In this document: positions 8,067 to 19,706 of the stretch, piece after piece
Layout of the letters: each line of letters begins with the position of its first letter
How positions within the stretch are numbered: position 1 is the stretch's first letter
Assembly (NCBI GenBank): GCA_036023115.1
Contig: JAYKKT010000089.1
Location: 17,354,501 to 17,418,500, forward strand
DNA length: 64,000 nt
Reading direction: 5' to 3'
From: Brasenia schreberi
Lineage: Eukaryota > Streptophyta > Magnoliopsida > Nymphaeales > Cabombaceae
Made by a program: the position numbers and the translations under genes
Notes under the pieces: generated by a model
The model's database searches: none
The model's input: only the letters and a program-made list of their open reading frames with translations
Told to the model about the DNA's origin: nothing

Positions 8067-11000
8067 TGTAGACGCGCGAAAATCCCCGCCTCTTCGCCTC
8101 TTTCGGGGGCTTGGAGTGGATCTTCTCGTGTGTCTAAGGCTTATGTATACAAATAGGGCGTGCCAGCTAGCTTACTCAAGCTAGCGAAGATATTTTGAAC
8201 ACTGACTTCTAAACGTGGCGACTGTGAGCAAGTAAGCTCTTGTCGTCGCAGACCTTCTTGCACCGATGCGCAAGGGTCAGTCTGTACGCTTTTGCAAAAA
8301 ATCGAGTTTTGGAGAGAAAGTCCACGAAGCGGTTCGAGGTGTCTATTTCGGGTCTTTAGGATGCGATTGCGTATTTTAGATCACGCGGATTTGCACGTGC
8401 CTAAGTCTTTTCTTTTATCCCTCTTCGGGCCACCTAGTTTGTGTGTTATGAACACTCCACTACATGGGCGAATTCGAGCGGGGCTTGCTTTGATGCAATA
8501 TGCGTCCTACCTCGTGGTATGGCGTAGATGCAATGCAAACTCACGCTACTCCGAAGGAAAAACCCGAAATGTAAAGACAATACTGAAGGGGAAATAACGG
8601 AAGGGAAATAACCGAAGGGAAATAACCGAAGGAAAATAACCGAAGGGAAATATGTATATAGATTATGTATATGAGCCCTTACTCAGGTCTTGCAAATAAG
8701 AGCGAAGGCTCAATGTGGGTGCGTGCTTGAATTGAAAGACTTACACACACGACATGAAATTAAACCCAAATATAAATTGCAGTATGGCCTTGACTAAGGT
8801 CTTGGGAGTAAGAGCGAAGGCTCAATGTGTGTGAGAGTGCTTGAATTGAAAGACTACCCACACGACATAAATGAAACCCAAATATAACTGCAATAAGGCC
8901 TTTACTAAGGTCTTGGGAGTAAGAGCGAAGGCTCAATGTGTGTGAAAGTGCTTGAATTGAAAGACTTACTCACACGACATGAAATGAAACCCAAATAGTA
9001 TAGGTCGGCCCTTACTTGGGTCTTTCAAATAAGAGCGAAAGCTCAATGTGTGTGAGAGTGCTTGAATTGAAAGACTTACTCACACGACATGAAATGAAAC
9101 CCAAATAGTATAGGTCGGCCCTTACTTGGGTCTTTCAACTAAGAGCAAAAGCTCAATGTGTGTGAGTGCTTGAATTGAAAGACAACGCACCCAACTTAAA
9201 CAAAAACCCTTTGAAAATGAAAGTATATATGTATACTTATATATTAGGGGCTGATTAGGCCCGTGTGTGCTAAAAATCGTGCACGACTAAGAGAGTGCAC
9301 GTGTGTGGTTGTGCCAAGCCACGTTATTACAAGCGGGGGGAGACTATGCTCCGTTATTACAACCCCGTATCAAATTGAATTTCAAGCAAGTATACAACTA
9401 AGGACCAAGTTTAGACACTTACGAGTAGCTGGTCCGTAGAGGTCTTGCTGGGGTGTGGACTTGGCTTTGGGCTGCAAACGGGAGCTCCGCGAAGGTAGGT
9501 GATCAAAGGGGCTGGCCGGCTGCAAGTGGGGCGCGGAATAGGCGCCTCGAAGGTGGCCGGTGGCAAGTAGATGGCGGCTCCAAGTAGGGGTTTCAAGTGG
9601 CTGAATGAGTGGATTTTTAGGGTCACTAGGGGAGTTGAGAGTTTAGGGAAGCTGGACCTAAAAGGTGAGCTGGTGGGAAGGCCGAGTAGGACACCTAGGG
9701 GAAGGCCGAATGGGAGATGTTGGCTAGGTAGAGGCCAACAACTTGGGTTATACTAGGTTCGGCTAGGTTGAAGTGGTGGTGACAAAGGGGCTGAGATGAA
9801 GGTAGGATGGGTGGCTAAGAGTGGAGAGGTGGTAGAGAGGGGCTTTGAGGGAGTTTGGGGTACTTACCGAATGGGGAGAGGTGGCGGATGAAGTGGGAAG
9901 CAGGCGGGCAGGTGGCTGTTGGCTGGTTCGGTTGGGTGGAGGTGATGGCGTCCGGCTGAGGGGTGGTGGTGGTGGATGGAAGAGGGAAGGTGGCGGAGCA
10001 GGTGGCGGCTGGTGGAGCAGATGGAGCAGGCGGAGGTGGGGAGTGGTCCCGGCTGGGTGAGAGAAGGGAGAAGGAGAGGGCCCGGCTGGGTGAGATGGTG
10101 GTTCCCACTTGGAAAACCCGCCCACAAGGAGGGGGGTTTAAATAGGGGATGGGTAGGTCGGTTAGGGCTGGGCTGTGGGTAGTGGTTAGGTGGTTTAGGT
10201 AGGGTGGTATGTAGATAAGGTGGGCTGGAAGGGGTTGGGCTAGATATTTTAAAACTAGGGGTTTGGGTAAATCGTGGGCTAAGGGTGGTTTAGGGGTTTA
10301 GGGCTAGGTTAGGTGGTTGGGTTTTAGGGTGAGGTTTAGTGAGCTAGGTTAGGTGATTAGGCTAGGTTTAGGCTAGGATTAGGGAAATTAATCTAGGTTT
10401 AGGGAAGGATTAGGGAAGTGGGTTAGGTGATTAGGTTGGGATTAGGACGGGATTAGGGAAATGGGTTAGGTGATTAGGTTCAGATTAGGGGTTTAGGCTA
10501 GGTTTAGGCATTTTGGGCTAGGTTTAGGTGAAGGACCTCCCTTAGCATGGCCCATAGACCTTGATCACCCCATGTTGGTGCAGCCCTAGGTTAGGTTTTA
10601 GCTAATTACAAGCTTAAACCCACTCAATTAGGCTAACCCACATGATTAAACCCAAACTTGACACACAAGTCAAGCTTAATACAACACTCTTGATATTTTT
10701 CAACCCCACTCTCTCTCATGCCCAATATCCCACGTGAATTTCAAGTGGGCCCCACCTCCATTTATGAGAAGGTGATGTGGGCCATGGATATGGATATTGG
10801 ATTGGATCTCTGGATCCAAATCCAAATCCAAGTCCACATATGGGTTTGGATTGGAATCTGGATATATATGATCCAGATCCAATCCAAACTGAACTCTGAC
10901 TCCTTCGAGCTGGGTTCGAAACAGACGATTTGTGCGGGGCCTGACAGCATCAGTACTCCGTCTGCGTTGGGTCTTCGCCAACATAGTCGTCCGCCTCCGT

Positions 11001-11368
11001 TTCTGCCTTCCGGAGATGACTTCAAATGCTATTTTGATAAGAACAGGGTCTTGGACGTTCGAGATCCTGGGGTGTGAATCAGATACAAGAGTTGCTGCGC
11101 CGGGCTCGACAGGTGCTCCGGTTCCGGGCTCTTCTTGGCTCTCCTGGTCCTGTCTTGATCGGGCCAAGCCACTTCGGGGTTTCAAAACATGTTTTAAAAT
11201 GGTTTTCAAAAATCCATATTATATGTTTTAGAAAGATACAGTTTAAAACATATGTACAGGGTTGTTTGGAAGGCTCCTGGGTTTCCAAACTCAAAAATGG
11301 CCCTTTGGGGCTGCTTTTATAAAACCAGATGGATTTTGAGAAATCCGTGGGATTTCGGGGTGTTTACA
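8067..11368 (-). mobile_element. S1: solo LTR inserted in E2 ORF1
   Basis: Read on the minus strand it starts TGTAAACACC (11368) and ends GTCTACA (8067), 3302 bp. AAAAC flanks both sides (8062-8066 and 11369-11373). The host reading frame resumes exactly after one AAAAC copy (FSKN then KRSWNML). It contains the same landmarks as the E2 LTR in reverse: repeat array 8715-9185, leader about 9430-10130, CCTAA array and the GGATCTGGA palindrome. No internal domain is left, so it arose by LTR-LTR recombination of a full element. Confidence 0.95.
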
Positions 11369-11373
11369 AAAAC

Positions 11374-11607
11374 AAAAGGTCGTGGAACATGTTGTTGAAC
11401 ATGGGCTACACGCCCTACAAAAGTCTAGGGGCACAAAACCAGGGTCTCCTAGAGCCCATCCTTCCTAGGGCCAACCCAAGCCGATATGGGATCGGCTATA
11501 CTCCCCGAATACCGCCGGAGCCACCCCCTGTGACCACCTGGGTCAAGGGTGCCCCGGAGCCTGTCTTAGAAGAGACCTATGGTTTAGACCTCCTATTCCG
11601 AGCCTAA
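11374..11607 (+). pseudogene. E2 ORF1, 3' part: G-patch-like tail
   Basis: After S1 the ORF1 frame continues (RSWNMLLNMGYTPYKSLGAQNQG) to RYGIGY and ends with TAA at 11605. The Gly/aromatic pattern (NMGY, SLGAQNQG, YGIGY) resembles a G-patch, an RNA-binding module known behind the protease in some retroviruses and plant gypsy elements. The same segment is present in E1, E3 and, alone with the Gag N-terminus, in E4. Homology between copies is certain; the G-patch assignment is by eye. Confidence 0.7.
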
Positions 11608-11616
11608 CCCGTAGTG

Positions 11617-11635
11617 TTTTCCCTTTGTAGGTATG
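11617..11635 (+). other. Candidate 3' splice site at the ORF1/ORF2 boundary
   Basis: TTTTCCCTTTGTAG/GTATG places an AG (11629-11630) two bases before the ORF2 ATG at 11633 and about 22 bases after the ORF1 stop. The block from TAACCCGTAGTG through GTATG is identical in E1 (42781-42811) and E3 (minus strand, 33679-33649). Ogre-type Tat elements are known to have an intron near this point; use here is inferred. Confidence 0.45.
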
Positions 11636-14600
11636 AAGGAAGATCCCTTTTTCTAAAAAAATACCAAAAACATTTAAAAACCTAAAACCAAAAAAATCGA
11701 AAAAAACAAGAAAACCAAAAACAATGGAAAAACAAAAACTCGAAAAAAGAGTGCTTTGTATAGTTCCCAAAGTTCTTGTTTTACAAAAACCCAAAAAAAT
11801 CGAAAATTTGGAAAATACCAAAAAGATTTTGTACATAGTTGCTCCTGGTAGGCCTTTGGCAAAAGAAAAGGATTTCGAAAGAAGTGTCGTCTGCATAGCC
11901 AGAACAAAAATTTCGAAGTCACTTGAAAATCCAAGTACAAAACCAGGTTATTTTGAAAACCACGCATCAAGTTCCCTCGGGTCTATAGCCCACGAGAATG
12001 ATCAAAGCCCAAAAGTGGATCCCCTTGAGGAAGATCCCACTTCTGAGCTCCCAGAATTTCATAGAATTCTCGATTTTGAAAGACCTTCCCAATCAGTAGG
12101 AGGAGATTTCATAGAGGTGAACCTAGGGGATGATTCCAATCCCAAAAACATCAAAATAGGCGCATGCTTGCATGAAACTGAAAAGTTAGCATTCATTGCA
12201 TTTCTACGAACCTATATAGATGTGTTTGCATGGACGTATGAAGACATGCCGGGCATAGATCCCAGCATTGTCGAGCATCGTCTTCCCTTAGATATAGGTG
12301 TAAAACCAATAAAGCAGAAGCTTAGGAAAATACACCCGAATGTACACACCCAAGTCAAAGAGGGTTTAGAAGATCTGCTAAAAGCCGGATTTATAAAACC
12401 CATTGCGTATTCTGATTGGTTGTCAAATATCGTTGTGGTTCGAAAAACCAATGGGAAAATTCGAATATGCATCGATTTCAGAAACCTGAATAAAGCCACT
12501 CCAAAGGATAATTATCCTTTACCAAACATAGATTTGATAGTCGATAGTACTGCAAATCATGAAATGTTTTCATTCATGGATGGCTATTCAGGCTATAATC
12601 AAATCAAACTAAGTCCACGAGATCAGGGTAAGACCGCCTTCACAACCCCATGGGGCACATACTGCTATACAGTCATGCCCTTTGGTTTGAAAAATGCCGG
12701 TGCAACATACCAACGAGCCATGAACACGATCTTCCATGATCAAATTCATGAGCTTGTAGAAGTGTATGTAGATGATCTCTTGGCAAAATCCAAAACCCGA
12801 TGCACCCATATCAAATGTTTACAAAAAATTTTCGAAAGGCTTAGACTTTACAAAGTAAAGCTAAACCCTCAAAAATGTGTGTTCGGCGTAGAATCAGGGA
12901 AGCTTCTAGGCTTTATGGTGAGCCAAAGGGGAATAGAAGTCGACCCCTCTAAGTGTCGAGCCATCATAGACATGGCTCCACCCTCCAATCTCACCCAAGT
13001 CCGTAGCCTCCAGGGTCGATTACAATCTGTGCGCCGATTCATATCGAATCTGGCAACTAGATGCGAACCCTTCAACAAACTGTTGAGGAAGGGTACGAAA
13101 TTCTTATGGGATGACGAATGCCAAAAGTCCTTCGAGAGGCTGAAGGCATACTTGGTTAATCCCCCCGTTTTGAATCCTCCAAAACAAGGAAAACCGCTTT
13201 TATTATACATCTCCGTGCATGTAAATGCTTTAGGAGCCCTATTGGCTCAATACGAGGATGACACCCATAAGGAGTATGCCATCTACTATATGGGTAGATT
13301 GGGCAAATGGCAACTCCTTCTAATGGAGTATGATCTGAAATACCATCACCAGATCTCCATTAAGGGGCAAGCCCTAGCAGATTACGTGGCTGAATTCCCC
13401 TTAGAGGACGCATATCCCACTCTTGTCGAAATGCCTGATGAAGGCATATTGCAAAACCATTTTCAAAACCACATTTTGGCAAATTCTTTCGAAAACCAAG
13501 TGTGGAAGATGCACTTCGAAGGGGCACGAAACCAACGAGGGGCTGGTGCCGGGATCATCCTAATCTCCCCTGAAAAGGGCGAGATTCCCATAGCAGTCCG
13601 CTTAGATTTCGAATGTTCCAACAACGTAGCTGAGTATGAAGCACTCATACAAGGCTTAAGGATTTCGAAAACTCTAGGGGCATCATGCATCGAGGTCTTT
13701 GGAGATTCGCTCCTTGTCATAAACCAGGTTTTAAAAATTTGGCAAGTACGTAATGAGAAACTACTTCCATATCACGAGTTGGCCACTCGGTTGGTCCAAT
13801 CCTTCCAGTCGTGTAAGCTCACACATGTGGGAAGAGAGGACAATGGCATCGCCGATGCCCTCTCCTCCTTGGGCTCAGCCCTGAAGGTCGATCCCATTTC
13901 GGGGACCAGATCTTTGGAAATATGGCATGCGCCCCATCCATCCACACACGACTTGGATATTTGCCAAAACAACCCAGAGTCTATTGAAAAACCCTGGTTC
14001 TATGACATAAAACAATTTTTAGAAAATGGGGGATTCACCGAGGATGCCACATCCAAAGATAAGGCATTCATTCGTAAGATTTCGACCCGATACACCATTC
14101 TGGGTGGGGTCTTATACAAAAAGAGTTTTACCGGCATTCTGCTTAGGTGTATCAACCTAGAGGAGGCTAGGATAGTGATGCATGAGTTCCACGATGGAGA
14201 ATGTGGAGGTCATGTTAATGCCAACATGATGGCAATGAAAATACTTAGAGGGGGCTATTTTTGGTCCACCTTAAAAAAGGATTGTCACGATCATGTTAGG
14301 AAGTGTCATCCATGTCAAGTGCATGGGCACGCCATTCATATCCCTTCATCTACATTGCATTCCGTGGTCAGCCCCTGGCCATTTACCATGTGGGCGTTTG
14401 ACATAGTAGGCCCAATATTTCCAAAGGCCTCGAATGGGCATCGTTTTATTTTAGCAGCCACGGAGTATTTCTCCAAGTGGGTGGAAGCCATTTCCCTAAC
14501 GAATGTAATGGGGCAACATGTGGTGGCTTTCATTTGGGGTTCCACGAGACCTAGTGTCTGATAATGGTACCCCATTCAAGAATGAGCGGATGGTTAAGTT

Positions 14601-15219
14601 GTGCAACATGTATGGCATAACTCACCACTTCTCCTCGCCCTACTACCCTCAAGGCAACGGCCAAGCCGAAGCCACAAACAAGACTCTCATTGGTATCATT
14701 GAGAAAACCTTAGAGAAGGGTAGGATGTGGCACGAGAAGCTGGATGAAGCCTTATGGGCTTATAGGACTTCCATCCGGACTCCCACGAATGCCACACCAT
14801 TCGAATTGGTCTATGGCACAAACGCCATTCTTCCCATTCATACCCAACTGCATTCATTCCATACATCCATTGCGCTCGACCTCCCCCTAGAGACGCTTCA
14901 GCATGCTAGGATGGCCGAACTAGATTTGCTAGATGAGAGGCGACTCCTTGCCATGGATCATGCTCGTGCATACCGGCAAAGGATAGCCCGACATTATAGC
15001 AAACACATGAGACCTCGCCACTTTGAAGTGGGAGATCTGGTCTTGAAAACCATCCACCATCGTGGCCCACACCCCCTAGGCAAGTGGCGCCCCAACTGGG
15101 ATGGACCCTATGTTGTACGAGCAACCACTACAAACAATTCGTATTGGTTGATCGATGTAGAAGGTAGGAATTTAGCAGATCCTATCAATATTCAATACTT
15201 AAAGAAGTATCATGTGTAG
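11633..15219 (+). pseudogene. pol: E2 ORF2: RT, RNase H (deleted), archaeal-type RNase H, integrase (broken)
   Basis: ORF2 starts at ATG 11633. An early indel (near 11655) breaks this frame, and the long open frame is recognisable from about 11637. The N-terminal part is of unknown role. RT has AGFIKPIAYSDWLSN, FMDGYSGYNQI and VYVDD (12766-12777). The gypsy RNase H lost 56 codons, in frame, near 13290 compared with E1 and E3, removing the Glu and a downstream Asp region. The second, archaeal-type RNase H (about 13500-13870) is complete, but its first Asp is Glu (HFEGARN against HFDGARN). Integrase has the zinc-finger part, DIVGP, SDNGT and QAEATNK (Glu 14668) and a GPY/F-like tail. A deletion of about 19 bp near 14533 shifts the frame within the integrase core. 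The stop is TAG at 15217. Confidence 0.92.
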
Positions 15220-15723
15220 GATCTGGATTAAATTCCAATTTCCGAAAATCTTAGAGGGATAGCTGCCCTGAGACATGTGAATAAGGTGCAAAGGCGAACT
15301 CGTGTGACCCTAAGTGAGAGAATTCGCACTTGTGAAAGAGTGGAGTTTTCAAAATCGTGGTTGCATTTCAAAATCCTTCTTCTTACAAAGAAAGGCCTAG
15401 TTCAACATAGCAAGATACTTGCAAGTGGTACGTGCTATTTCTAAATAGGCTGATCTGGAATGGATCGAGTGTAGGCTTGGAATAAGTCCTCCCCTCTTCT
15501 CTTCTCCTTCCAAAAGGAAAACAAAGGCCCAAATCAAAAGGGAATTTCCCATTTAAAATCTCTTTCCAAAAGAAAGAAACCAGACTTCAAAAAGAAAAGT
15601 CGATTCTCTTATAAAAAAGAGGGATTAAAGAAAAAATACTCCCAAAGGGAGACCCTCTATGAAAAAAATGGAAAAGAGGCCAAAAAGCTCAAAAAGAGCA
15701 GTTTTCCGCCTTCTATGCCTTAA

Positions 15724-15753
15724 ACCACGGGACGCTTCAGAAGGGACCGTGGT
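15724..15753 (+). other. Conserved 30-bp inverted repeat in 3' tail
   Basis: ACCACGG and CCGTGGT are separated by 16 bases. The same 30-bp unit is found at 29347-29376 (E3), 50358-50387 (E4) and 57018-57047 (E1). It follows a purine-rich run that also holds CTCCCAAAGGGAG. A structural RNA or export/packaging role is possible but unproven. Confidence 0.5.
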
Positions 15754-16343
15754 ATCTCTTTCCCATCCCTGGCTTATCCCAAGCTAAAGCATGGTTCATT
15801 TCGAGGAATCCTAAAGTAAAAATAGGATTTACTTACTTGAATTTCATCTTGTTTGAGAATTCGACGTTTCGAGTAAGGCGTAGGAATTTGAAATGAAGCT
15901 TGTTTTCTTATAAAACCTCCGCTAGATAAGCGAGTGTTAAGACTCAAACAAGGGCAAGCACGAAGAGCTCGAGATCCTTAGGATCGAGGCTCAAGACAGT
16001 TGTCCCCTTTTGTAAATAGCTTTTGTAAATGAGTTTTGAAAACCGAACATCGAACAGCACAGGATTTGCTCACTTGGAGCAATAGACCTTGTAAGTCTCT
16101 AGAGTTCGACCACATCTGGTCTCTGGGAGGTCGCCACTTTTGGCACCACACCCATGTCATTTGCATTCCACGCATGGTACTTGCATGAACATGATCCCAT
16201 TTAGGACCAGATTCCATAGTAAAACCCTTTGGCGTGATATCTCCTTCTACCAGAGTTTGTAAAATTGAGATTTTGCTAAAATGGGACGATCCCATATTCT
16301 TCGTGGCTAGATCTAGGGAGACATTAAAAGGGGTGTTTGTCAT

Positions 16344-16390
16344 CTTTGCCCTTATCCAAATCTATTTGGACAAGGCCAAAGAGGGGCATC
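16344..16390 (+). other. 38-bp hairpin and polypurine tract before 3' LTR
   Basis: Arms of 18 bases (16344-16361 and 16364-16381) around CT pair at 16 of 18 positions. The 3' arm runs into AAAGAGGGGCATC, which abuts the LTR at 16391. The same structure sits at 61115-61152 (E1), 28742-28779 (E3) and 49774-49811 (E4). The purine run is the expected plus-strand primer for reverse transcription. Confidence 0.7.
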
Positions 16391-19300
16391 TGTAAACACC
16401 CCGAAATCCCACGAATTTCTCAAAATCCATCTGGTTTTATACAAGCAGCCCCAAAGGGCCATTTTGAGTTTGGAAACCCAGGAGCCTTCCAAACAACCCT
16501 GTACATATGTTTTAAACTATATCTTTCAAAAACATATGATATGGCTTTTGAAAACCCTTTTAAAACATGTTTTGAAACCCCGAAGTGGCTTGGCCCGATC
16601 AAGACAGGACCAGGAGAGCCAAGAAGAGCCCGGAACCGGAGCACCTGTCGAGCCCGGCGCAACAACTCTTGTATCTGATTCACACCCCAGGATCTCGAAC
16701 GTCCAAGACCCTGTTCTTATCAAAATAGCATTTGAAGTCATCTCCGGAAGGCAGAAACGAAGGCGGACGACTATGTTGGCGAAGACCCAACGCAGACGGA
16801 GTACTGATGCTGTCAGGCCCCGCACGAATCGTCCGTTTCGAACCCAGCTCGAAGGAGTCAGAGTTCAGTTTGGATTGGATCTGGACCATATATAACCAGA
16901 TCCCAATCCAAACCCATATGTAGACTTGGATTTGGATTTGGATCCAGAGATCCAATCCAATATCCATATCCATATCCATGGCCCACATCACCTTCTCATA
17001 AATGGAGGTGGGGCCCACTTGAGTTTCACGTGGGATATTGGGCATGAGAGAGAGTGGGGGTGAAAAATATCAAGAGTGTTGTATTAAGCTTGACTTGTGT
17101 GTCAAGTTTGGGTTAATCATGTGGGTTAGCCTAATTGAGTGGGTTTAAGCTTGTAATTAGCTAAAACCTAACCTAGGGCTGCACCAACATGGGGTGATCA
17201 AGGTCTATGGGCCATGCTAAGGGAGCTCCTTCACCTAAACCTAGCCCAAAATGCCTAAACATAGCCTAAACCCCTAATCCACCCCTAATCTGAACCTAAT
17301 CACCTAACCCACTTCCCTAATCCCGTCCTAATCCCAACCTAATCACCTAACCCACTTCCCTAATCCTTCCCTAAACCTAGATTAATTTCCCTAATCCTAG
17401 CCTAAACCTAGCCTAATCACCTAACCTAGCTCACTAAACCTCACCCTAAAACCCAACCACCTAACCTAGCCCTAAACCCCTAAACCACCCTTAGCCCACG
17501 ATTTACCCAAACCCCTAGTTTTAAAATATCTGGCCCAACCCCTTCCAGCCCACCTTATCTACATACCACCCTACCTAAACCACCTAACCACTACCCACAA
17601 CCCAGCCCTAACCGACCTACCCATCCCCTATTTAAACCCCCCTCCTTGTGGGCGGGTTTTCCAAGTGGGAACGACCATTCCACCTAGCCGGGCCCTCTCC
17701 TTCTCCCATCTCTCACCCAGCCGGGACCACTCCCCAACTGCTCCACCTATTCCACCAGCCACCACCTACACCGCCACCTTCCCTCTTCCATCCACCACCA
17801 CCATCCCTCAGCCGGACGCCACCACCTCCACCCAACCGAACCAACCAACAGTCACCTGCCCGTCTGCTTCCCATTTCATCCGCCACCTCTCCCCATTCGG
17901 TAAGTGCCCCAAACTCCCTCAAAGCCCCTCTCTTCCACCTCTCCACTCTTGGCCACCCATCCTACCTCCATCTCAGCCCCCTTGCCACCACCACTTTAAC
18001 CTAGCCGAACCTAATATAACCCAAGCTGCCGGCCACTACCTAGCCATCATCTCCCATTCGGCCTTCCCCTAGGTGTCCCATTCGGCCTTTCCCACCAGCT
18101 CACCTTTTAGGTCCAGCTTCCCTAAACTCTCAACTCCCCTAGTGACCCTAAGAACCCGCCCATTCAGCCACTTTAAAACCCCTGCTTGGAGCCGCCATCT
18201 ACTTGCCACCGGCCACCTTCGAGGCGCCTATTCCGCGCCCCACTTGCAGCCGGCCAGCCCCTTTGATCACCTACCTTCGCGGAGCTCCCGTTTGCAGCCC
18301 AAAGCCAAGTCCACGCCCAAGCAAGACCTCTACGAACCAGCTACTCATAAGTGTCTAAACTCGGTCCTTAGTTGTATACTTGCTTGAGATTCAATTTGAT
18401 ACGGGGTTGTAATAACGGAGCATAGTCTCCCCCCGCTTGTAATAACGTGGCTTGGCACAACCACACACGTGCACTCTCTTAGTCGTGCACGATTTCGAGC
18501 ACACACGGGCCTAATCTGCCCCTAATATATAAGTGTACATATATACTTTCATTTTTGAAGGGTTTTGTTTAAGTTGGGTGCGTTGTCTTTCAATTCAAGC
18601 ACACTCACACACATTGAGCTTTCGCTCTTAGTTGAAAGACCCAAGTAAGGGCCGACCTATACTATTTGGGTTTCATTTCTTGTCGTGTGAGTAAGTCTTT
18701 CAATTCAAGCACACTCACACACATTGAGCTTTCGCTCTTAGTTGAAAGACCCAAGTAAGGGCCGACCTATACTATTTGGGTTTCATTTCTTGTCGTGTGA
18801 GTAAGTCTTTCAATTCAAGCACTTTCACACACATTGAGCCTTCGCTCTTAATCCCAAGACCTTAGTAAAGGCCTTATTGCAGTTATATTTGGGTTTCATT
18901 TATGTCGTGTGGGTAGTCTTTCAATTCAAGCACTCTCACACACATTGAGCCTTCGCTCTTACTCCCAAGACCTTAGTCAAGGCCATACTGCAATTTATAT
19001 TTGGGTTTAATTTCATGTCGTGTGTGTAAGTCTTTCAATTCAAGCACGCACCCACATTGAGCCTTCGCTCTTATTTGCAAGACCCGAGTAAGGGCTCATA
19101 TACATAAACTATATACCTATCTCCCTTCGGTTATTTCCCTTCGGTTATTTCCTTTCGGTTATTTCCCTTTTGTTATTTCCCCTTCAGTATTGTCTTTAAT
19201 TTCGGGTTTTCCCTTTGGAGTAGCGTGAGTTTGCATTGCATCTACGCCATACCACGAGGTAGGACACATATTGCATCAAAGCAAGCCCCGCTCGAATTCG

Positions 19301-19701
19301 CCCATGTAGTGGAGTGTTCATAACACACAAACTAGGTGGCCCAAAGAGGGATAAAAGAAAAGACTTAGGCACGTGCAAATCCACGTGATCTAAAATATGC
19401 AAGTCGCATCTTAAAGACCCGAAATAGACACCTCGAACCGCTTCGTAGACTTTCTCTCCAAAACTCGATTTTTGCAAAAGCGTACAGACTGACCCTTGCG
19501 CATCGGTGCAAGAAGGTCTGCGACGACAAGAGCTTACTTGCTCACAATCGCCACGTTTAGAAGTCAGTGTTAAAAAAATCTTCGCTAGCTTAAGTAAGCT
19601 AGCTGGCACGCCCTATTTGTATACATAGGCCTTAGGCACACGAGAAGATCCACTCCAAGCCCCGAAAGAGGCGAAGAGGCGGGGATTTTCGCGCGTCTAC
19701 A
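16391..19701 (+). repeat. E2 3' LTR (3311 bp)
   Basis: A near-identical copy of 1984-5288, with scattered substitutions and a 6-bp expansion in the ATCCAT run near 16965. It carries the same TATA-like box (about 17629), donors (about 17900 and 18347), repeat array (18585-19100), hairpin and primer-site-core duplicate. It ends GTCTACA, followed by the target copy GCACC. Confidence 0.95.
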
Positions 19702-19706
19702 GCACC

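Larger units (their letters stand above)
15220..16390 (+). other. E2 3' noncoding tail
   Basis: This stretch of 1171 bp between integrase and the 3' LTR has no credible ORF and no envelope-like gene. It is purine-rich around 15480-15700 and holds a 30-bp inverted repeat (15724-15753), a GGGACGATCCC near-palindrome (about 16282) and the 38-bp hairpin plus polypurine tract at its end. The same tail is present in E1, E3 and E4, so it is conserved at sequence level without coding. Confidence 0.8.
1984..19701 (+). mobile_element. E2: full-length Tat/Ogre-like element with nested solo LTR
   Basis: LTRs of 3305 bp (1984-5288) and 3311 bp (16391-19701) read as near-identical, so the insertion is young relative to E1. 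GCACC flanks both sides (1979-1983 and 19702-19706). The outer sequence continues cleanly from 1983 to 19707, inside the 5' LTR of E1. The element is 17718 bp, or about 14.4 kb without S1. Order: LTR, primer-binding site, ORF1 (gag, protease, G-patch-like), ORF2 (RT, RNase H, second RNase H, integrase), noncoding tail, LTR. It cannot be autonomous now because of two in-frame stops, at least three indels, the S1 insertion and a 168-bp deletion in RNase H. Confidence 0.95.

Noticed and set aside
1984..11368. Large inverted repeat or foldback element formed by 1984-5288 and 8067-11368
   Set aside because: The second arm has its own AAAAC duplication and splits a reading frame cleanly, so it is an independent solo LTR; the first arm pairs with 16391-19701 as LTRs of E2.
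11593..11640. Minus-one frameshift joining ORF1 to ORF2
   Set aside because: The minus-one frame hits TGA at 11634, and the layout stop-then-ATG is conserved in E1 and E3, so separate translation or splicing fits better.
15220..16390. Envelope-like third ORF between integrase and 3' LTR
   Set aside because: No open frame longer than about 120 codons, no signal peptide or membrane segment, and none conserved among E1, E2 and E3.
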